Both the position numbers and the translations under genes were made by a program. 64,000 bases of DNA from Anabaena sp051781005 (GTDB lineage: Bacteria; Cyanobacteriota; Cyanobacteriia; Cyanobacteriales; Nostocaceae), in contig NZ_JBPWOA010000017.1 of assembly GCF_051781005.1 (NCBI RefSeq), positions 186,001 through 250,000 of the forward strand, written 5' to 3'. How positions within the stretch are numbered: the stretch's first letter is position 1; every line of letters starts with the position of its first letter. Of the stretch, positions 1 through 9,202 are shown one piece after another. Under the pieces are notes generated by a model, which was not told where the DNA came from, searched no databases, and was given only the letters and a program-made list of their open reading frames with translations.

Positions 1-145
1 TTGCCATTTTACCATAATTTACCACTGTTTTATTATCCAAGATACTGCCTTGACCTTCACAAAGCACAACAATTTTATTAAAAATTCTCCGGTCATTGAG
101 TATTTTCTTACAGTGTTCTACAAGTATTTCTTGATAATTATTCAT
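1..145 (-). CDS. Partial gene: N-terminus of putative partner of the adjacent AAA ATPase
   Basis: Reading leftwards from an ATG at 145, 48 codons stay open to the window edge. The piece begins MNNYQEILVEHCKKIL and then holds a hydrophobic strand followed by Cys-Glu-Gly (IVVLCEGQGS). That arrangement resembles the first strand of TOPRIM-type or DUF4435-type proteins, where a Glu-Gly follows strand 1. It starts 27 bases after the stop of the ATPase gene on the same strand, so the two are probably co-transcribed. The family cannot be fixed from 48 residues; an effector or nuclease partner is only an inference. Confidence 0.6.
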   Translation of the reverse strand, partial: MNNYQEILVEHCKKILNDRRIFNKIVVLCEGQGSILDNKTVVNYGKMA

Positions 146-172
146 AGATAAAACTTATCAAATTATGATAGA

Positions 173-1627
173 TTATTGATTGTTTGATTTAATTAGTTTT
201 GGTTCTAGTTCTCTAACATGAGCAGGTGTAAGAGCCTGACATAATTCATAAGAGTGAGTTGCTAGAATATATTGATTGCTAGGAGACCATTGTTCTAAAT
301 CAGCTATTATTTGATATTGCCAATCTGGATGTAGTGCAATTTCAATTTCATCCATTAAAACAATAGCATCTTCGATTTTATTATATTTTATCCACATATA
401 AATACTTAATCTTTTCAATTCACCATGACTTAAATCTTCGGGATAAATTTCTATACTATCATCACCTTTATCTAGTTTAAATTTTACCTTAGAAAAGTCT
501 TTGGCAATAGTTACTTTTTTATTCACTAAAATTAAATTTAGATCATTTAATAATGCTTTGTATCTAGTACCATAATTACCTTCAGTATCAATAGCATCTC
601 TAAAATCTTCATCTCTAGCGGTTGTAAATGCTTTAATTAATAAATCTACTGGCGCAAAATCATAAGTAAAAAAGCCTGGTAATTGAGATTTAGACCATTT
701 TAAATCTAAATCATAATCTCTATGACTATTTTGTTGAAATAATAATCTTCTCGATGTTTGAGAAGTAAATAAAAATACTTGGCTAATAGGAGCAGCTAAA
801 AAGATTTTATTAGAAGTTTTGTCTAACCAATCTTCAGCTTGATTTATATCTAAATTATTATCTATTTGAAAAAGTAAAACTTCATCTTCCTCTTTATTTA
901 AACCTGAAGAATAATTACAGATGTACAGCAGATTTTGATTAGCTAAATAACTAGATAACTTTTGAATTATAATTCTTAATTTTGCTTGTTTATGGGAAAA
1001 ATCATCAAGATTTATTTTATATATTTCAAGCATATTTTCAAGTTCTTCTTTAAATTCGTCAATTGTTGAAAGTCTTGATCTTAGTTTAATGATTCCAGAA
1101 CTTCTTAAATCACCCATGACTTCCATTAATCGGTTACGCTTCATGGAATCACTGGCGATTTTTTGATCAATTTCTAGTTTATTAATTGCTTTTTCTATTT
1201 GTTCAATATCTTGTTCTGTTTTGGATATTTTCTTCGTAATATTTTCTCTTTCCTGAAAATTAGATAATCTAAAATCCTCATTGTCTTTATATCCGTTATC
1301 TTGCTGTTTTTCAATATAAGTATTTTTACAAACTAAAAACCTGAGTTCAACTTCCTGTTCACCATCCCAGATATTTATAGTTGCTAACTCTCTTTCGCTA
1401 CTATCATCATTAACAACAAAACCCTGAAGTAAGTTTTTTATGAAAACCTTTCTTTCTGGATTTGTACAGCAATGTAATAAAATAAAAATCAATTGCAAAA
1501 GCGTACTTTTACCCCCGCCATTTTGACTTCCTAAAGGGAAAATATTGGGTGAGAAATTTTTATCAAACTTAATATCAACATCTTTTAAAATTCGGAAATC
1601 TGGTACTCGAATTCTTAATAACTTCAT
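173..1627 (-). CDS. AAA / SMC-like ATPase with coiled-coil insert
   Basis: A 484-residue P-loop ATPase of the RecF/SMC/OLD-like group. The Walker A motif lies at about residues 34-42 (SQNGGGKST, with the usual first Gly replaced by Ser). A Glu/Lys-rich coiled-coil region follows at about 125-225. An ABC-type signature (LSHGELKRLSI) lies near 400, Walker B near 430 (IVLMDEIEIALHP), and a switch His in LATHS near 457. There is no signal peptide or membrane segment. This layout is typical of the ATPase half of two-gene defence or repair systems such as OLD/Gabija- or PARIS-like pairs, and the closely spaced downstream gene fits that. The true partner is cut off, so a defence role is an inference. 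AT-rich codon use and position beside a gene relic suggest an accessory locus. Confidence 0.8.
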   Translation of the reverse strand: MKLLRIRVPDFRILKDVDIKFDKNFSPNIFPLGSQNGGGKSTLLQLIFILLHCCTNPERKVFIKNLLQGFVVNDDSSERELATINIWDGEQEVELRFLVCKNTYIEKQQDNGYKDNEDFRLSNFQERENITKKISKTEQDIEQIEKAINKLEIDQKIASDSMKRNRLMEVMGDLRSSGIIKLRSRLSTIDEFKEELENMLEIYKINLDDFSHKQAKLRIIIQKLSSYLANQNLLYICNYSSGLNKEEDEVLLFQIDNNLDINQAEDWLDKTSNKIFLAAPISQVFLFTSQTSRRLLFQQNSHRDYDLDLKWSKSQLPGFFTYDFAPVDLLIKAFTTARDEDFRDAIDTEGNYGTRYKALLNDLNLILVNKKVTIAKDFSKVKFKLDKGDDSIEIYPEDLSHGELKRLSIYMWIKYNKIEDAIVLMDEIEIALHPDWQYQIIADLEQWSPSNQYILATHSYELCQALTPAHVRELEPKLIKSNNQ

Positions 1628-1714
1628 TTGAGTTTGCTTCCTTGATAAAGATTACATCTTAGAATTACGTTGTTAATAGCGAATTATTGCTAATTTCTAG
1701 CATACTTTATGAGA

Positions 1715-1731
1715 GGTGGGCATTGCCCACC
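1715..1731. repeat. GGTGGGC/GCCCACC palindrome
   Basis: A perfect 7-bp inverted repeat with a 3-base loop lies between the dapL relic and the ATPase start. No T-run follows on either strand, so it is not a classical terminator. It may be a member of a dispersed palindrome family. Confidence 0.55.
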
Positions 1732-1759
1732 ATTAGATTTTAAAGGATTTTACAACCTA

Positions 1760-1879
1760 CTAAACCTTAAACTTCTCAGTGATCCGCTTCATTGCTTCTT
1801 CCACATTTTCCCCACTGTTAAACGCAGAAATACGGAAATAACCTTCACCCGCAGCACCAAAACCAGAACCAGGTGTTAG
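1760..1879 (-). pseudogene. dapL: 3'-end relic of LL-diaminopimelate aminotransferase (dapL)
   Basis: Read on the minus strand, 39 codons give TPGSGFGAAGEGYFRISAFN, then a helix-like stretch, ending ITEKFKV and a TAG stop. This matches the extreme C-terminus of cyanobacterial LL-diaminopimelate aminotransferase, a PLP enzyme of lysine and peptidoglycan precursor synthesis that is normally about 410 residues. Upstream of the match the frame reaches a stop at 1901-1903 within eight codons and the similarity is gone. What remains is a truncated scar of a duplication or rearrangement. A functional copy is presumably elsewhere, as the enzyme is normally essential. Confidence 0.85.
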
Positions 1880-2162
1880 CCTCTTGCTGGCTTTCATCCC
1901 TTACCTAAATGACAGCTAAGTTTTTTCGCCCAGCTATAAAACTTAACCTCAAGGATTTTCAGCCTTTTTTCTTAATAAAATTTCAAATTGATCAACCAAG
2001 AATCCCCCGAATTTAGGGAAGCTGATTCGGAAGAGTGTCAATACATCTGCGGTAAAAACTACTAAGCTGGTAATATAGCGAATTAAAATTTTACTGGAAA
2101 TCCTGAAACGCCAGACCAGCGGTTCAGATTTTTTCGTTGTCTAACTACGTTGTAGCTAAATT
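1880..2162. other. Intergenic region upstream of ffh
   Basis: No coding sequence or RNA gene is recognisable here. Together with 1628-1759 it forms a 535-base gap whose only clear content is the palindrome at 1715-1731 and the dapL relic. The ffh promoter should lie in the AT-rich stretch just before 2163, but no consensus boxes are convincing. Confidence 0.5.
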
Positions 2163-3611
2163 ATGTTTGATGCACTATCTGACCGTTTAGAGTCTGCCTG
2201 GAAAAAACTGCGGGGACAGGATAAAATCTCTCAATCTAACATTCAAGATGCTTTGCGGGAAGTGCGCCGCGCTTTGTTGGAAGCAGATGTTAACCTCCAG
2301 GTAGTCAAAGATTTTATTACCGAAGTCGAAACCAAAGCTCAGGGAGCCGAAGTCATCTCCGGTGTGCGTCCTGACCAACAGTTCATCAAAATTGTCTACG
2401 ATGAACTGGTACAGGTAATGGGGGAAGAAAATGTTCCCCTAGCAGAAGTTGAGGGTAAAACCACTGTTGTCCTCATGGCTGGGTTACAGGGTACTGGTAA
2501 AACCACAGCTACAGCTAAGTTAGCCTTACACTTACGGAAATTAAATCGTAGTTGTTTATTAGTGGCAACAGACGTATATCGTCCCGCAGCTATTGATCAA
2601 CTTTTGACACTGGGTAAGCAAATTGACGTACCTGTGTTTGAATTGGGTAGCGACGCTGATCCTGTGGAAATTGCCCGTCAAGGTGTGGAACGCGCTAGGG
2701 CAGAAGGCATTAATACAGTTATTGTAGATACGGCTGGACGCTTACAAATCGACCAAGAGATGATGGCGGAATTAGCCCGCATTAAGTCAACTATCGAACC
2801 AGACGAAACTCTGTTAGTAGTGGACTCGATGACTGGTCAAGAAGCTGCAAATCTGACTCGTACCTTTCATGATCAAATCGGCATTACTGGGGCAATCCTG
2901 ACCAAATTAGACGGTGATAGCCGTGGTGGTGCGGCGCTGTCAGTACGGCAAATTTCCGGTGCGCCGATTAAGTTTGTTGGTGTGGGTGAAAAGGTAGAAG
3001 CGCTACAACCTTTTTATCCTGAACGGATGGCTTCCCGGATTCTGGGTATGGGCGATGTTCTGACCTTGGTAGAAAAAGCCCAAGAAGAAATTGACTTGGC
3101 AGATGCCGAGCAAATGCAAGCGAAAATTTTGTCGGCGAAATTCGATTTTACCGATTTTCTCAAGCAGATGCGGCTGCTGAAAAATATGGGTTCCCTGGGT
3201 GGGATCATGAAGATGATTCCGGGTATGGGCAAGCTTTCTGATGACCAATTGAAGCAGGGCGAAACCCAGCTAAAACGGTGTGAGGCGATGATTAATTCCA
3301 TGACACGCCAAGAACGCCTTGATCCCGATTTGTTGTCTAGTTCTCCCAGTCGGCGGCGGCGAATTGCTTCTGGTGCTGGTTATAGAGAAGCAGATGTGAG
3401 TAAATTGGTGGCAGATTTCCAAAAAATGCGATCGCTCATGCAACAAATGGGTCAAGGCAATTTCCCCGGTATGCCAGGAATGTTCGGCGGTGGCAACCCC
3501 TTAGCGGCCGGTAATAGTCCCGGTGCAGGCTGGCGCGGTTATCCCGGCGGTGCAGCACCCGCGAAAAAGAAAAAGAAAGAGAAAAAGAAAAAAGGCTTTG
3601 GCACTCTTTAG
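2163..3611 (+). CDS. ffh: Signal recognition particle GTPase Ffh (SRP54)
   Basis: Ffh binds 4.5S RNA and signal sequences of nascent chains and delivers ribosomes to FtsY at the membrane. The 482-residue protein has the N helical domain (about 1-85), the G domain with P-loop GLQGTGKTT at 107-115, DTAGR near 190 and TKLDGDSRGG near 246, and a Met-rich M domain (about 300-440). The C-terminus is a Gly/Met-rich tail ending in a Lys-rich run, common in cyanobacterial Ffh. It begins a set with rpsP and the KH protein, as in many bacteria. Confidence 0.98.
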   Translation: MFDALSDRLESAWKKLRGQDKISQSNIQDALREVRRALLEADVNLQVVKDFITEVETKAQGAEVISGVRPDQQFIKIVYDELVQVMGEENVPLAEVEGKTTVVLMAGLQGTGKTTATAKLALHLRKLNRSCLLVATDVYRPAAIDQLLTLGKQIDVPVFELGSDADPVEIARQGVERARAEGINTVIVDTAGRLQIDQEMMAELARIKSTIEPDETLLVVDSMTGQEAANLTRTFHDQIGITGAILTKLDGDSRGGAALSVRQISGAPIKFVGVGEKVEALQPFYPERMASRILGMGDVLTLVEKAQEEIDLADAEQMQAKILSAKFDFTDFLKQMRLLKNMGSLGGIMKMIPGMGKLSDDQLKQGETQLKRCEAMINSMTRQERLDPDLLSSSPSRRRRIASGAGYREADVSKLVADFQKMRSLMQQMGQGNFPGMPGMFGGGNPLAAGNSPGAGWRGYPGGAAPAKKKKKEKKKKGFGTL

Positions 3612-3634
3612 GTAGCAAAGGGAAAATTTATTCA

Positions 3635-3673
3635 CCAATGACCAATAACCAATGACCAATGACCAATAACCAA
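3635..3673. repeat. Heptamer tandem repeat (CCAATGA/CCAATAA)
   Basis: Five units of CCAATGA or CCAATAA plus CCAA follow the ffh stop. It is a short tandemly repeated repetitive (STRR) element of the kind common in heterocystous cyanobacteria. Confidence 0.85.
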
Positions 3674-3807
3674 ACCACCAATAATGCCTAGCAAGTGCTA
3701 AAATTGTCATTTCAGCATCAGAAGTTTTGAATAGAGGCCGTCTAGGCTAGTCACTTCTTCCTCAACCAGTCACAAAATAACTATAAACAGGAGAAAAATT
3801 TCTCAAC

Positions 3808-4068
3808 ATGATCAAACTGCGCTTGAAGCGATTCGGTAAAAAGCGGGAAGCAAGTTACCGCATTATTGCTATTAACGACCTTTCTCGCCGTGATGGTCGT
3901 CCCCTAGAAGAACTAGGTTTTTACAACCCCAGAACAGATGAAGTACGACTAGACGTTCCCGGTATTGTCAAGCGACTACAACAAGGGGCCCAACCCACCG
4001 ACACCGTTCGTCGCATCCTAGTAAAAGCTAATGTTTTTGAACAGGTCCGTGCAACAGCCGCATCATAA
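3808..4068 (+). CDS. rpsP: 30S ribosomal protein S16
   Basis: The 86-residue protein is full length for bacterial bS16 and starts with the family hallmark MIKLRLKRFGKKREASYRI. It is a primary assembly protein of the small subunit. An AGGAG ribosome binding site lies at 3789-3793 and overlaps a small palindrome GAGAAA-AA-TTTCTC (3791-3804), which could slightly modulate initiation. It sits between ffh and the KH-protein gene, a conserved order. Confidence 0.98.
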   Translation: MIKLRLKRFGKKREASYRIIAINDLSRRDGRPLEELGFYNPRTDEVRLDVPGIVKRLQQGAQPTDTVRRILVKANVFEQVRATAAS

Positions 4069-4075
4069 GCTTGAA

Positions 4076-4462
4076 ATGAAATCACCAACAGCCAGTCCTG
4101 ACTATGTGGGACTGGTTCAGTTTCTTGTGCAACCGTTTTTAGAATCTCCAGAGTCTTTAAGCGTCGATTGTGAAATTTCTCCCACCCTCAAAAGGGCTTG
4201 GATTCGCATCGCCTTTGAAGCCACAGACAAAGGAAAAGTCTTTGGTCGGGGTGGGCGCAATATTCAGGCGATTCGCACGGTAATTGCAGCAGCAGCAGAA
4301 TTGGCGGGGCAATCAGTACACCTGGATATTTATGGCAGCAACTCCCAAAGTCGGGAGGGTATGTCTTTTGATGAAGAACAGGAAGAAAGAATACCGCCAC
4401 CAAAATCGAGAGAAAGAAGTGGAAATGTTCCCATGCCTGTTGCTAAACCTCGGTTTCGCTAG
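4076..4462 (+). CDS. khpA: KH-domain RNA-binding protein (KhpA/YlqC family)
   Basis: The 128-residue product contains one KH domain with the loop GRGGRNIQAIR (about residues 60-70), followed by an acidic/basic low-complexity tail. The ATG at 4076, eight bases after the rpsP stop, is preferred to an in-frame ATG at 4031 that would run 38 bases into rpsP and add 15 non-conserved residues. KhpA proteins bind small RNAs and ribosomal or mRNA targets; coupling to rpsP and ffh is widespread. The function in cyanobacteria is not well defined. Confidence 0.9.
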   Translation: MKSPTASPDYVGLVQFLVQPFLESPESLSVDCEISPTLKRAWIRIAFEATDKGKVFGRGGRNIQAIRTVIAAAAELAGQSVHLDIYGSNSQSREGMSFDEEQEERIPPPKSRERSGNVPMPVAKPRFR

Positions 4463-4847
4463 GTTCAAACTGGGAAATTTACGCAGAGTCAGTCAGTGAT
4501 CAATTCTGGGAAAAATTTAGACAGGTGGCAACAAGATTGTCAAATATTTTCGGTATCTCTCGTTGCTATGACGGAGTTGTCAGTAAAGTACAGACATCTG
4601 TTGCCAGCCTACTCTCAGAATAATTCGTAATTCGTAATTCGTAATTAGAACTTGCCGAAACAACTGGGTTTACACTCAGGACTTAGCACTTTGCCAGAAC
4701 TGTTTTAACGTGACTGATTTTTTAAGCATATTTTAAGTTAAGATAGTATAAATTCTTGTAAAGATTTAAAAAAATTATTTTGTTGCTTTCTTCAGAGAAA
4801 TATCGTCATTTGTCAAGAACTGCTCCTCAACTAATTGTAAAAAAACT
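4463..4847. other. Intergenic region with AATTCGT heptamers
   Basis: This 385-base gap has no recognisable gene. It holds a tandem AATTCGT repeat (three units plus AATT, 4622-4646), the same family found at 16 kb and 61 kb. The AT-rich part from 4710 on probably carries the phoH promoter. Confidence 0.7.
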
Positions 4848-5801
4848 ATGGCAGGTGCTTTAACAATTCAACTGCCTAACATTCCCAGTGCGATCGCTCT
4901 CGCGGGATATGGGGAAGCAAATCTCAAATTCCTCTCTCAACAAACCGGAGCTAGTTTAGTTCTACGGGGACAGGAACTGCTGATTACTGGAACAGACAAA
5001 CAAGTTGAACTCACGGCGCAATTAGTGCGATCGCTCGAAAGTCTGTGGAGTAAAGGTAATAATATCTCAACTGCTGATATTTTAACAGCCCGTCAAGCCC
5101 TAGAGAGCGATCGGCAAGGCGAACTCCAAGACCTACAGCGAGACATCCTCTCCAAAACTCGCCGTGGTCAAGAAATCCGCGCCAAAACCTTTCGTCAAAG
5201 ACAATACATCGAATCCATCCGCAAGCGTGACCTCACCTTTGGCATTGGCCCTGCGGGAACCGGTAAAACCTATCTCGCTGTTGTCGTAGCCGTTCAAGAA
5301 CTCCTCGCTAATCAATTTGAACGCATAATTTTAACTCGTCCAGCGGTCGAAGCCGGTGAAAGACTGGGATTTTTACCTGGAGACTTACAACAAAAAGTCG
5401 ATCCCTATCTCCGTCCCCTTTATGACGCTATTCATGAATTCATCGACCCCGAAAAAGTCCCCAATTTGATAGAACGTGGTGTAATTGAAGTTGCACCACT
5501 CGCCTATATGCGGGGACGTACCTTAAATAACGCCTTTGTCATTGTTGATGAAGCCCAAAATACCACACCCGCGCAGATGAAAATGGTTTTGACTCGCTTG
5601 GGTTTTGGTTCGCGTATGGTAATTACAGGCGATATTACACAAACCGATTTACCAATTCACCAACAATCAGGATTAACCATAGCTTTACAAATTTTGAAAC
5701 ACGTTGAAGGCATCGCCTTTTGTGAATTTACCCAAAAAGATGTAGTTCGTCACCCTCTAGTACAGCGTATTGTTGCCGCTTACGAACAACATGAAAAATA
5801 G
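4848..5801 (+). CDS. phoH: PhoH-like ATPase
   Basis: A 317-residue cytosolic ATPase of the PhoH family. It has an N-terminal KH-like region (about 1-65), a P-loop GPAGTGKT at 134-141, Walker B VIVDEAQN near 233 and sensor motif GDITQTDLP near 262. PhoH proteins resemble superfamily-1 helicases and are linked to RNA metabolism and phosphate starvation in some bacteria. Its place after ffh, rpsP and the KH gene supports a role in RNA or ribosome processes. The substrate is unknown. Confidence 0.93.
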   Translation: MAGALTIQLPNIPSAIALAGYGEANLKFLSQQTGASLVLRGQELLITGTDKQVELTAQLVRSLESLWSKGNNISTADILTARQALESDRQGELQDLQRDILSKTRRGQEIRAKTFRQRQYIESIRKRDLTFGIGPAGTGKTYLAVVVAVQELLANQFERIILTRPAVEAGERLGFLPGDLQQKVDPYLRPLYDAIHEFIDPEKVPNLIERGVIEVAPLAYMRGRTLNNAFVIVDEAQNTTPAQMKMVLTRLGFGSRMVITGDITQTDLPIHQQSGLTIALQILKHVEGIAFCEFTQKDVVRHPLVQRIVAAYEQHEK

Positions 5802-5839
5802 TCAATTAGTCATCAGTCATTAGAAATAAAAACCAGCTT

Positions 5840-6247
5840 ATGAGTACAACCTTGAGAGAATTTATAGAAGCTTGTCAAAACTTAGGAAATGTCAGGCTCA
5901 TTGTCACCAGCAGCGCCACCGTTTTAGAAGCAAGATGTAAAATAGAAAAACTATTTTATGCTGAATTGCTCAAAGGCAAATATGCAAATATGCACACTGA
6001 TGACTTTGAATTTCACTTAAACATGGACAAAATTACTCAAGTGAAATTTGAAACAGGTGAAGCAAAAAGAGGCAACTTTACAACTTACGCAATTCGGCTT
6101 TTAGATGAAAAACAAGAAACTGCATTAAGCATATTTCTACAATGGGGTAAACCCGGTGAATATGAACCAGGTCAAGTAGAAAATTGGCAAGCTTTACGGG
6201 AGAAATATGGAGAAGTTTGGCAACCTTTACCCATCGAAACCTTGTAA
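5840..6247 (+). CDS. Conserved small protein, possibly ChuX/HutX-like
   Basis: A 135-residue soluble protein with an alternating strand pattern (LGNVRLIVTSSATVLEA, then FHLNMDKITQVKFETG) and a late FLQWGKPGEYEPG segment. This recalls single-domain ChuX/HutX/HugX haem-utilisation proteins, but no haem ligand is certain and I assign it only tentatively. It starts 38 bases after phoH on the same strand and may be read with it. Confidence 0.7.
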   Translation: MSTTLREFIEACQNLGNVRLIVTSSATVLEARCKIEKLFYAELLKGKYANMHTDDFEFHLNMDKITQVKFETGEAKRGNFTTYAIRLLDEKQETALSIFLQWGKPGEYEPGQVENWQALREKYGEVWQPLPIETL

Positions 6248-6272
6248 TTTAATATCTAAATCCCCTCCTTAC

Positions 6273-6320
6273 CTCGTTCCCAGTCTCTGACTGGGAATGC
6301 CTATTAGAGGCTCTGCCTCC
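6273..6320. repeat. Half copy of a MITE-like dispersed repeat
   Basis: CTCGTTCCCAGTCTCTGACT and the following TGGGAAT, then AGAGGCTCTGCCTC, match the left arm of the full-length element at 50939-51063. The right arm is missing. It lies in the gap between two genes. Confidence 0.8.
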
Positions 6321-6383
6321 CTTAAATAAACATAAATTAACACCCATAAGCAACACTAAATCTTCCTAAAATCTAATATTGCT

Positions 6384-7181
6384 ATGTTAATAAAGATAAT
6401 TTTCAGCTTTTTCTTAATGCTTTTATTTCTCATAGGAAATGGGGAAGCACAAGCTGGCGAATTAGCAACACGATTAGCAAACTTTCCGCAATGGGAAAAA
6501 TTAACATCAGTCAAAATAGCCGAAGGAGATTTAATATATCCTGATTGGATGTTTGGAAATTGGCAAGTTACCAGTACCTTAGTAGATTTAGCTGCACCTT
6601 TAGCACCAGATATCATCACACCTGGTTTTGAAGGAAATCGTCGTCAACTAAATCAACCTATTACTTTTTCAGTCAGATTTGTGAAAGTTAAACCGCAAAT
6701 CTCAGGTTTCAAACTTATCCCCAAAATAGATAATCAATCACAAATATTAGTAGCTGATAGAGTATTTAACAGCTTGAATTTATCAAAAGCTTATTTAGGA
6801 AATGATGCTGTATTATCAGTTAAAATAGATCCAGAATCTCCTAATCGTCAAATTACATTTTTACGTGGCGAACGTCAATTAGTTTCTATTGTCACCGCAC
6901 GCGCTACCGAAAATACACCTGATCATAAATTTATCACCACAGAAGTATTTCAACAATTATTTAAAGGTAGTTCTCGTCCCTATTTCAATACGGTAGAATC
7001 TACAACAGCCTACCATCAACTTTCGACATCTAACCCAGCAATTGAAGCAGATCAAGTTACTGCTGTTTACCTTTCGCCCCAAGATCCTGATTATTTTACC
7101 GCAGGTTCTCGACCAGTCGCACTTTATCGTTATCATCTCGAATTTTTCCCCTCAGCACAGCCAAATATTTCTCAAGAATGA
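6384..7181 (+). CDS. Secreted/lumenal conserved protein (DUF6816-like)
   Basis: The 265-residue product has a clear N-terminal signal peptide (hydrophobic residues about 4-17, then GNGEAQA), placing it in the periplasm, thylakoid lumen or outer surface. The mature part has a WMFGNWQVTSTLVDLAAPLA motif and further beta-rich sequence. I recognise it as a conserved cyanobacterial protein also seen in plastid lineages, tentatively DUF6816; its activity is unknown. It precedes the ABC exporter by 88 bases, so the two may share a transcript. Confidence 0.75.
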   Translation: MLIKIIFSFFLMLLFLIGNGEAQAGELATRLANFPQWEKLTSVKIAEGDLIYPDWMFGNWQVTSTLVDLAAPLAPDIITPGFEGNRRQLNQPITFSVRFVKVKPQISGFKLIPKIDNQSQILVADRVFNSLNLSKAYLGNDAVLSVKIDPESPNRQITFLRGERQLVSIVTARATENTPDHKFITTEVFQQLFKGSSRPYFNTVESTTAYHQLSTSNPAIEADQVTAVYLSPQDPDYFTAGSRPVALYRYHLEFFPSAQPNISQE

Positions 7182-7269
7182 TTTCATGGCTTCACTATTG
7201 ACAGATACATATTACAAATGTAGTATAAATACTCCAGGCTAATATTCATGCTTTGGGATACTGTGCATT

Positions 7270-9090
7270 ATGGCGAAATTTCGAGATATTCTCAATTATT
7301 TTCGTCCCTACTGGAAACTGAGTATTTTCAGCATTACCGCATCCAGTATTTACGAAATTATTGATTTACTTGTACCTTATGCGATTGGACAAATTTTAAA
7401 TGTTTTGTCTAATCAACCTTTGGATAAACCAATACAAGGAGCAATAACTAGTTTTTCAAACATCACAAATTATCCAGTTAATCAAACTCTATCATTGACT
7501 GTATTACTGGGTATAATATTTATTGTCACCGTAGTCAGAGCGCCTACACAACCTTGGTTAACTAGTTGGTTTCACTGGGATATAGCATTAAGATCGCGTC
7601 GAGATAAAACTCAAACAGCTATAGGTAAAATTCTCACACTTCCGCTAGAATTTTATGATGAAAATAACCCTGGACGTATCTCTGGAAGAATAGCGAGAGG
7701 TCTTGCTAATCACACCTGGGGTTATCCAGAAATTGCAGGACAATTTATTCCTAAATTATTGCGAGTAGTAGGAATATTTATCTTTATTGCCTTTATTGAG
7801 TGGCGAATTGCCATTTTATTTCTGATTTCTTTTGTACTTATCCTTGGCTTTAGTTTGAAGCAATTACAGCGGTTAATTTGGTATGAAACCAACTTGGATA
7901 AATATATGGAAAATACAGAAAGCCGTACTTCTGAAATTGTTACCAATATCAAAACAGTCAAAGCATTCGCAACAGAATCTCAGGAATTAGAACGTCAAAG
8001 ACAACGTTTATATCGAGAGCTAAAAGTAGTTGATTATCGACTCCATAAAGGTTATGTAAAACTGGCTACTTGGCAAAAAACTGTAATTCAGTTTTGCGTA
8101 TTTATGATTTTGGGTTTAACTCTAGTTGCCACAGTAAATGGTAAAATTTCTCTAGGTCATTTTATTATGACTTTGACTCTTTCTAGTATGGCTTATTCTG
8201 AGTTAGAACCTATTAGCAACTTAGCCGAATCTTTCGCACGTCGTTATTCTGCTATGGTGCGGTTTCACGAATTTCTGCAAACACCATCAGGAATAGATTC
8301 AGATGGACTTTTGACAGATATAAATCAGAAAAAGGCGCTATATAAATTTACTGGCAAAGTTGAATTTACTCAAATCAGTTTTGGATACGATAGCAATCGT
8401 CAAGTTTTGCAAGAAATCAACTTGTTAATTGAGCCATATCAAACAGTGGCTTTAGTGGGAAAATCAGGTTCTGGTAAGTCTACTTTAATCAAGTTGCTAT
8501 TGCGCTACTTTGAACCGCAAACAGGGCAAATTTTGATTGACGGTGAAGATATTCGCAGCTTAGATGTAGGTAAGTATAGACGCAGATTAGCGATCGTCCA
8601 CCAAGAAGTAGATATTTTCAACGGTACAATTTTGGATAACCTCAAATATGGTAGACCAGAAGCGACCTTTAAGCAGGTGCAGGAAGCCTGTAGAATCGCC
8701 AGACTTGATGAAGTAGTTCAACACCTACCCCAAGGTTATTACACCGTTGTGGGGGAAAGAGGGGTGAGGTTATCGGGGGGACAAAGACAGCGGTTAGGAA
8801 TTGCTAGGGCGTTGCTGGTGGAACCAGACGTTTTAATTTTTGACGAAGCTACCTCTAGCCTAGATTATGAATCTGAGCGTTCAATTCAACTTGCTATGCG
8901 CTCAATTCAGGGAACTCGCACCACAATTATTATCGCTCACCGTCTCAGCACAGTCAGGGAAGCCGATAAAATTGTAGTTCTTGATCAGGGCAAAATTGCC
9001 GAAGTCGGTAGCCATGCTGAATTATTGCTTCAAGAGGGCATTTACCAGCGCTTACACTCCCTGCAAGAAACAGGAAACTTTATTGATTAA
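7270..9090 (+). CDS. ABC transporter, fused permease and ATPase (MsbA/HlyB type)
   Basis: A 606-residue half-transporter expected to act as a homodimeric exporter. The membrane domain (about 15-330) has roughly six hydrophobic segments, including 73-90, 165-192 and 272-292. The nucleotide-binding domain has Walker A GKSGSGKST at 397-405, signature LSGGQRQRLG near 505, Walker B VLIFDEATSSLD near 524 and a switch His in IIAHRLST. Family members export lipids, peptides or drugs. The substrate is not readable from sequence, and no peptidase domain or membrane-fusion partner is nearby. Confidence 0.94.
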   Translation: MAKFRDILNYFRPYWKLSIFSITASSIYEIIDLLVPYAIGQILNVLSNQPLDKPIQGAITSFSNITNYPVNQTLSLTVLLGIIFIVTVVRAPTQPWLTSWFHWDIALRSRRDKTQTAIGKILTLPLEFYDENNPGRISGRIARGLANHTWGYPEIAGQFIPKLLRVVGIFIFIAFIEWRIAILFLISFVLILGFSLKQLQRLIWYETNLDKYMENTESRTSEIVTNIKTVKAFATESQELERQRQRLYRELKVVDYRLHKGYVKLATWQKTVIQFCVFMILGLTLVATVNGKISLGHFIMTLTLSSMAYSELEPISNLAESFARRYSAMVRFHEFLQTPSGIDSDGLLTDINQKKALYKFTGKVEFTQISFGYDSNRQVLQEINLLIEPYQTVALVGKSGSGKSTLIKLLLRYFEPQTGQILIDGEDIRSLDVGKYRRRLAIVHQEVDIFNGTILDNLKYGRPEATFKQVQEACRIARLDEVVQHLPQGYYTVVGERGVRLSGGQRQRLGIARALLVEPDVLIFDEATSSLDYESERSIQLAMRSIQGTRTTIIIAHRLSTVREADKIVVLDQGKIAEVGSHAELLLQEGIYQRLHSLQETGNFID

Positions 9091-9202
9091 TCCCCAGAAA
9101 CCCTTTTGGAGCAAGCTATTCGGGTTTTCCACAAAAATCTTTTCCCCAACCCCTTGCCAGATTTAAAAACTGGTGCTATTGTTGTTAATCGTGGGACACA
9201 GC

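Noticed and set aside
4031..4075. Earlier start of the KH-domain protein inside rpsP
   Set aside because: It would overlap rpsP by 38 bases and add non-conserved residues; the ATG at 4076 is well placed.
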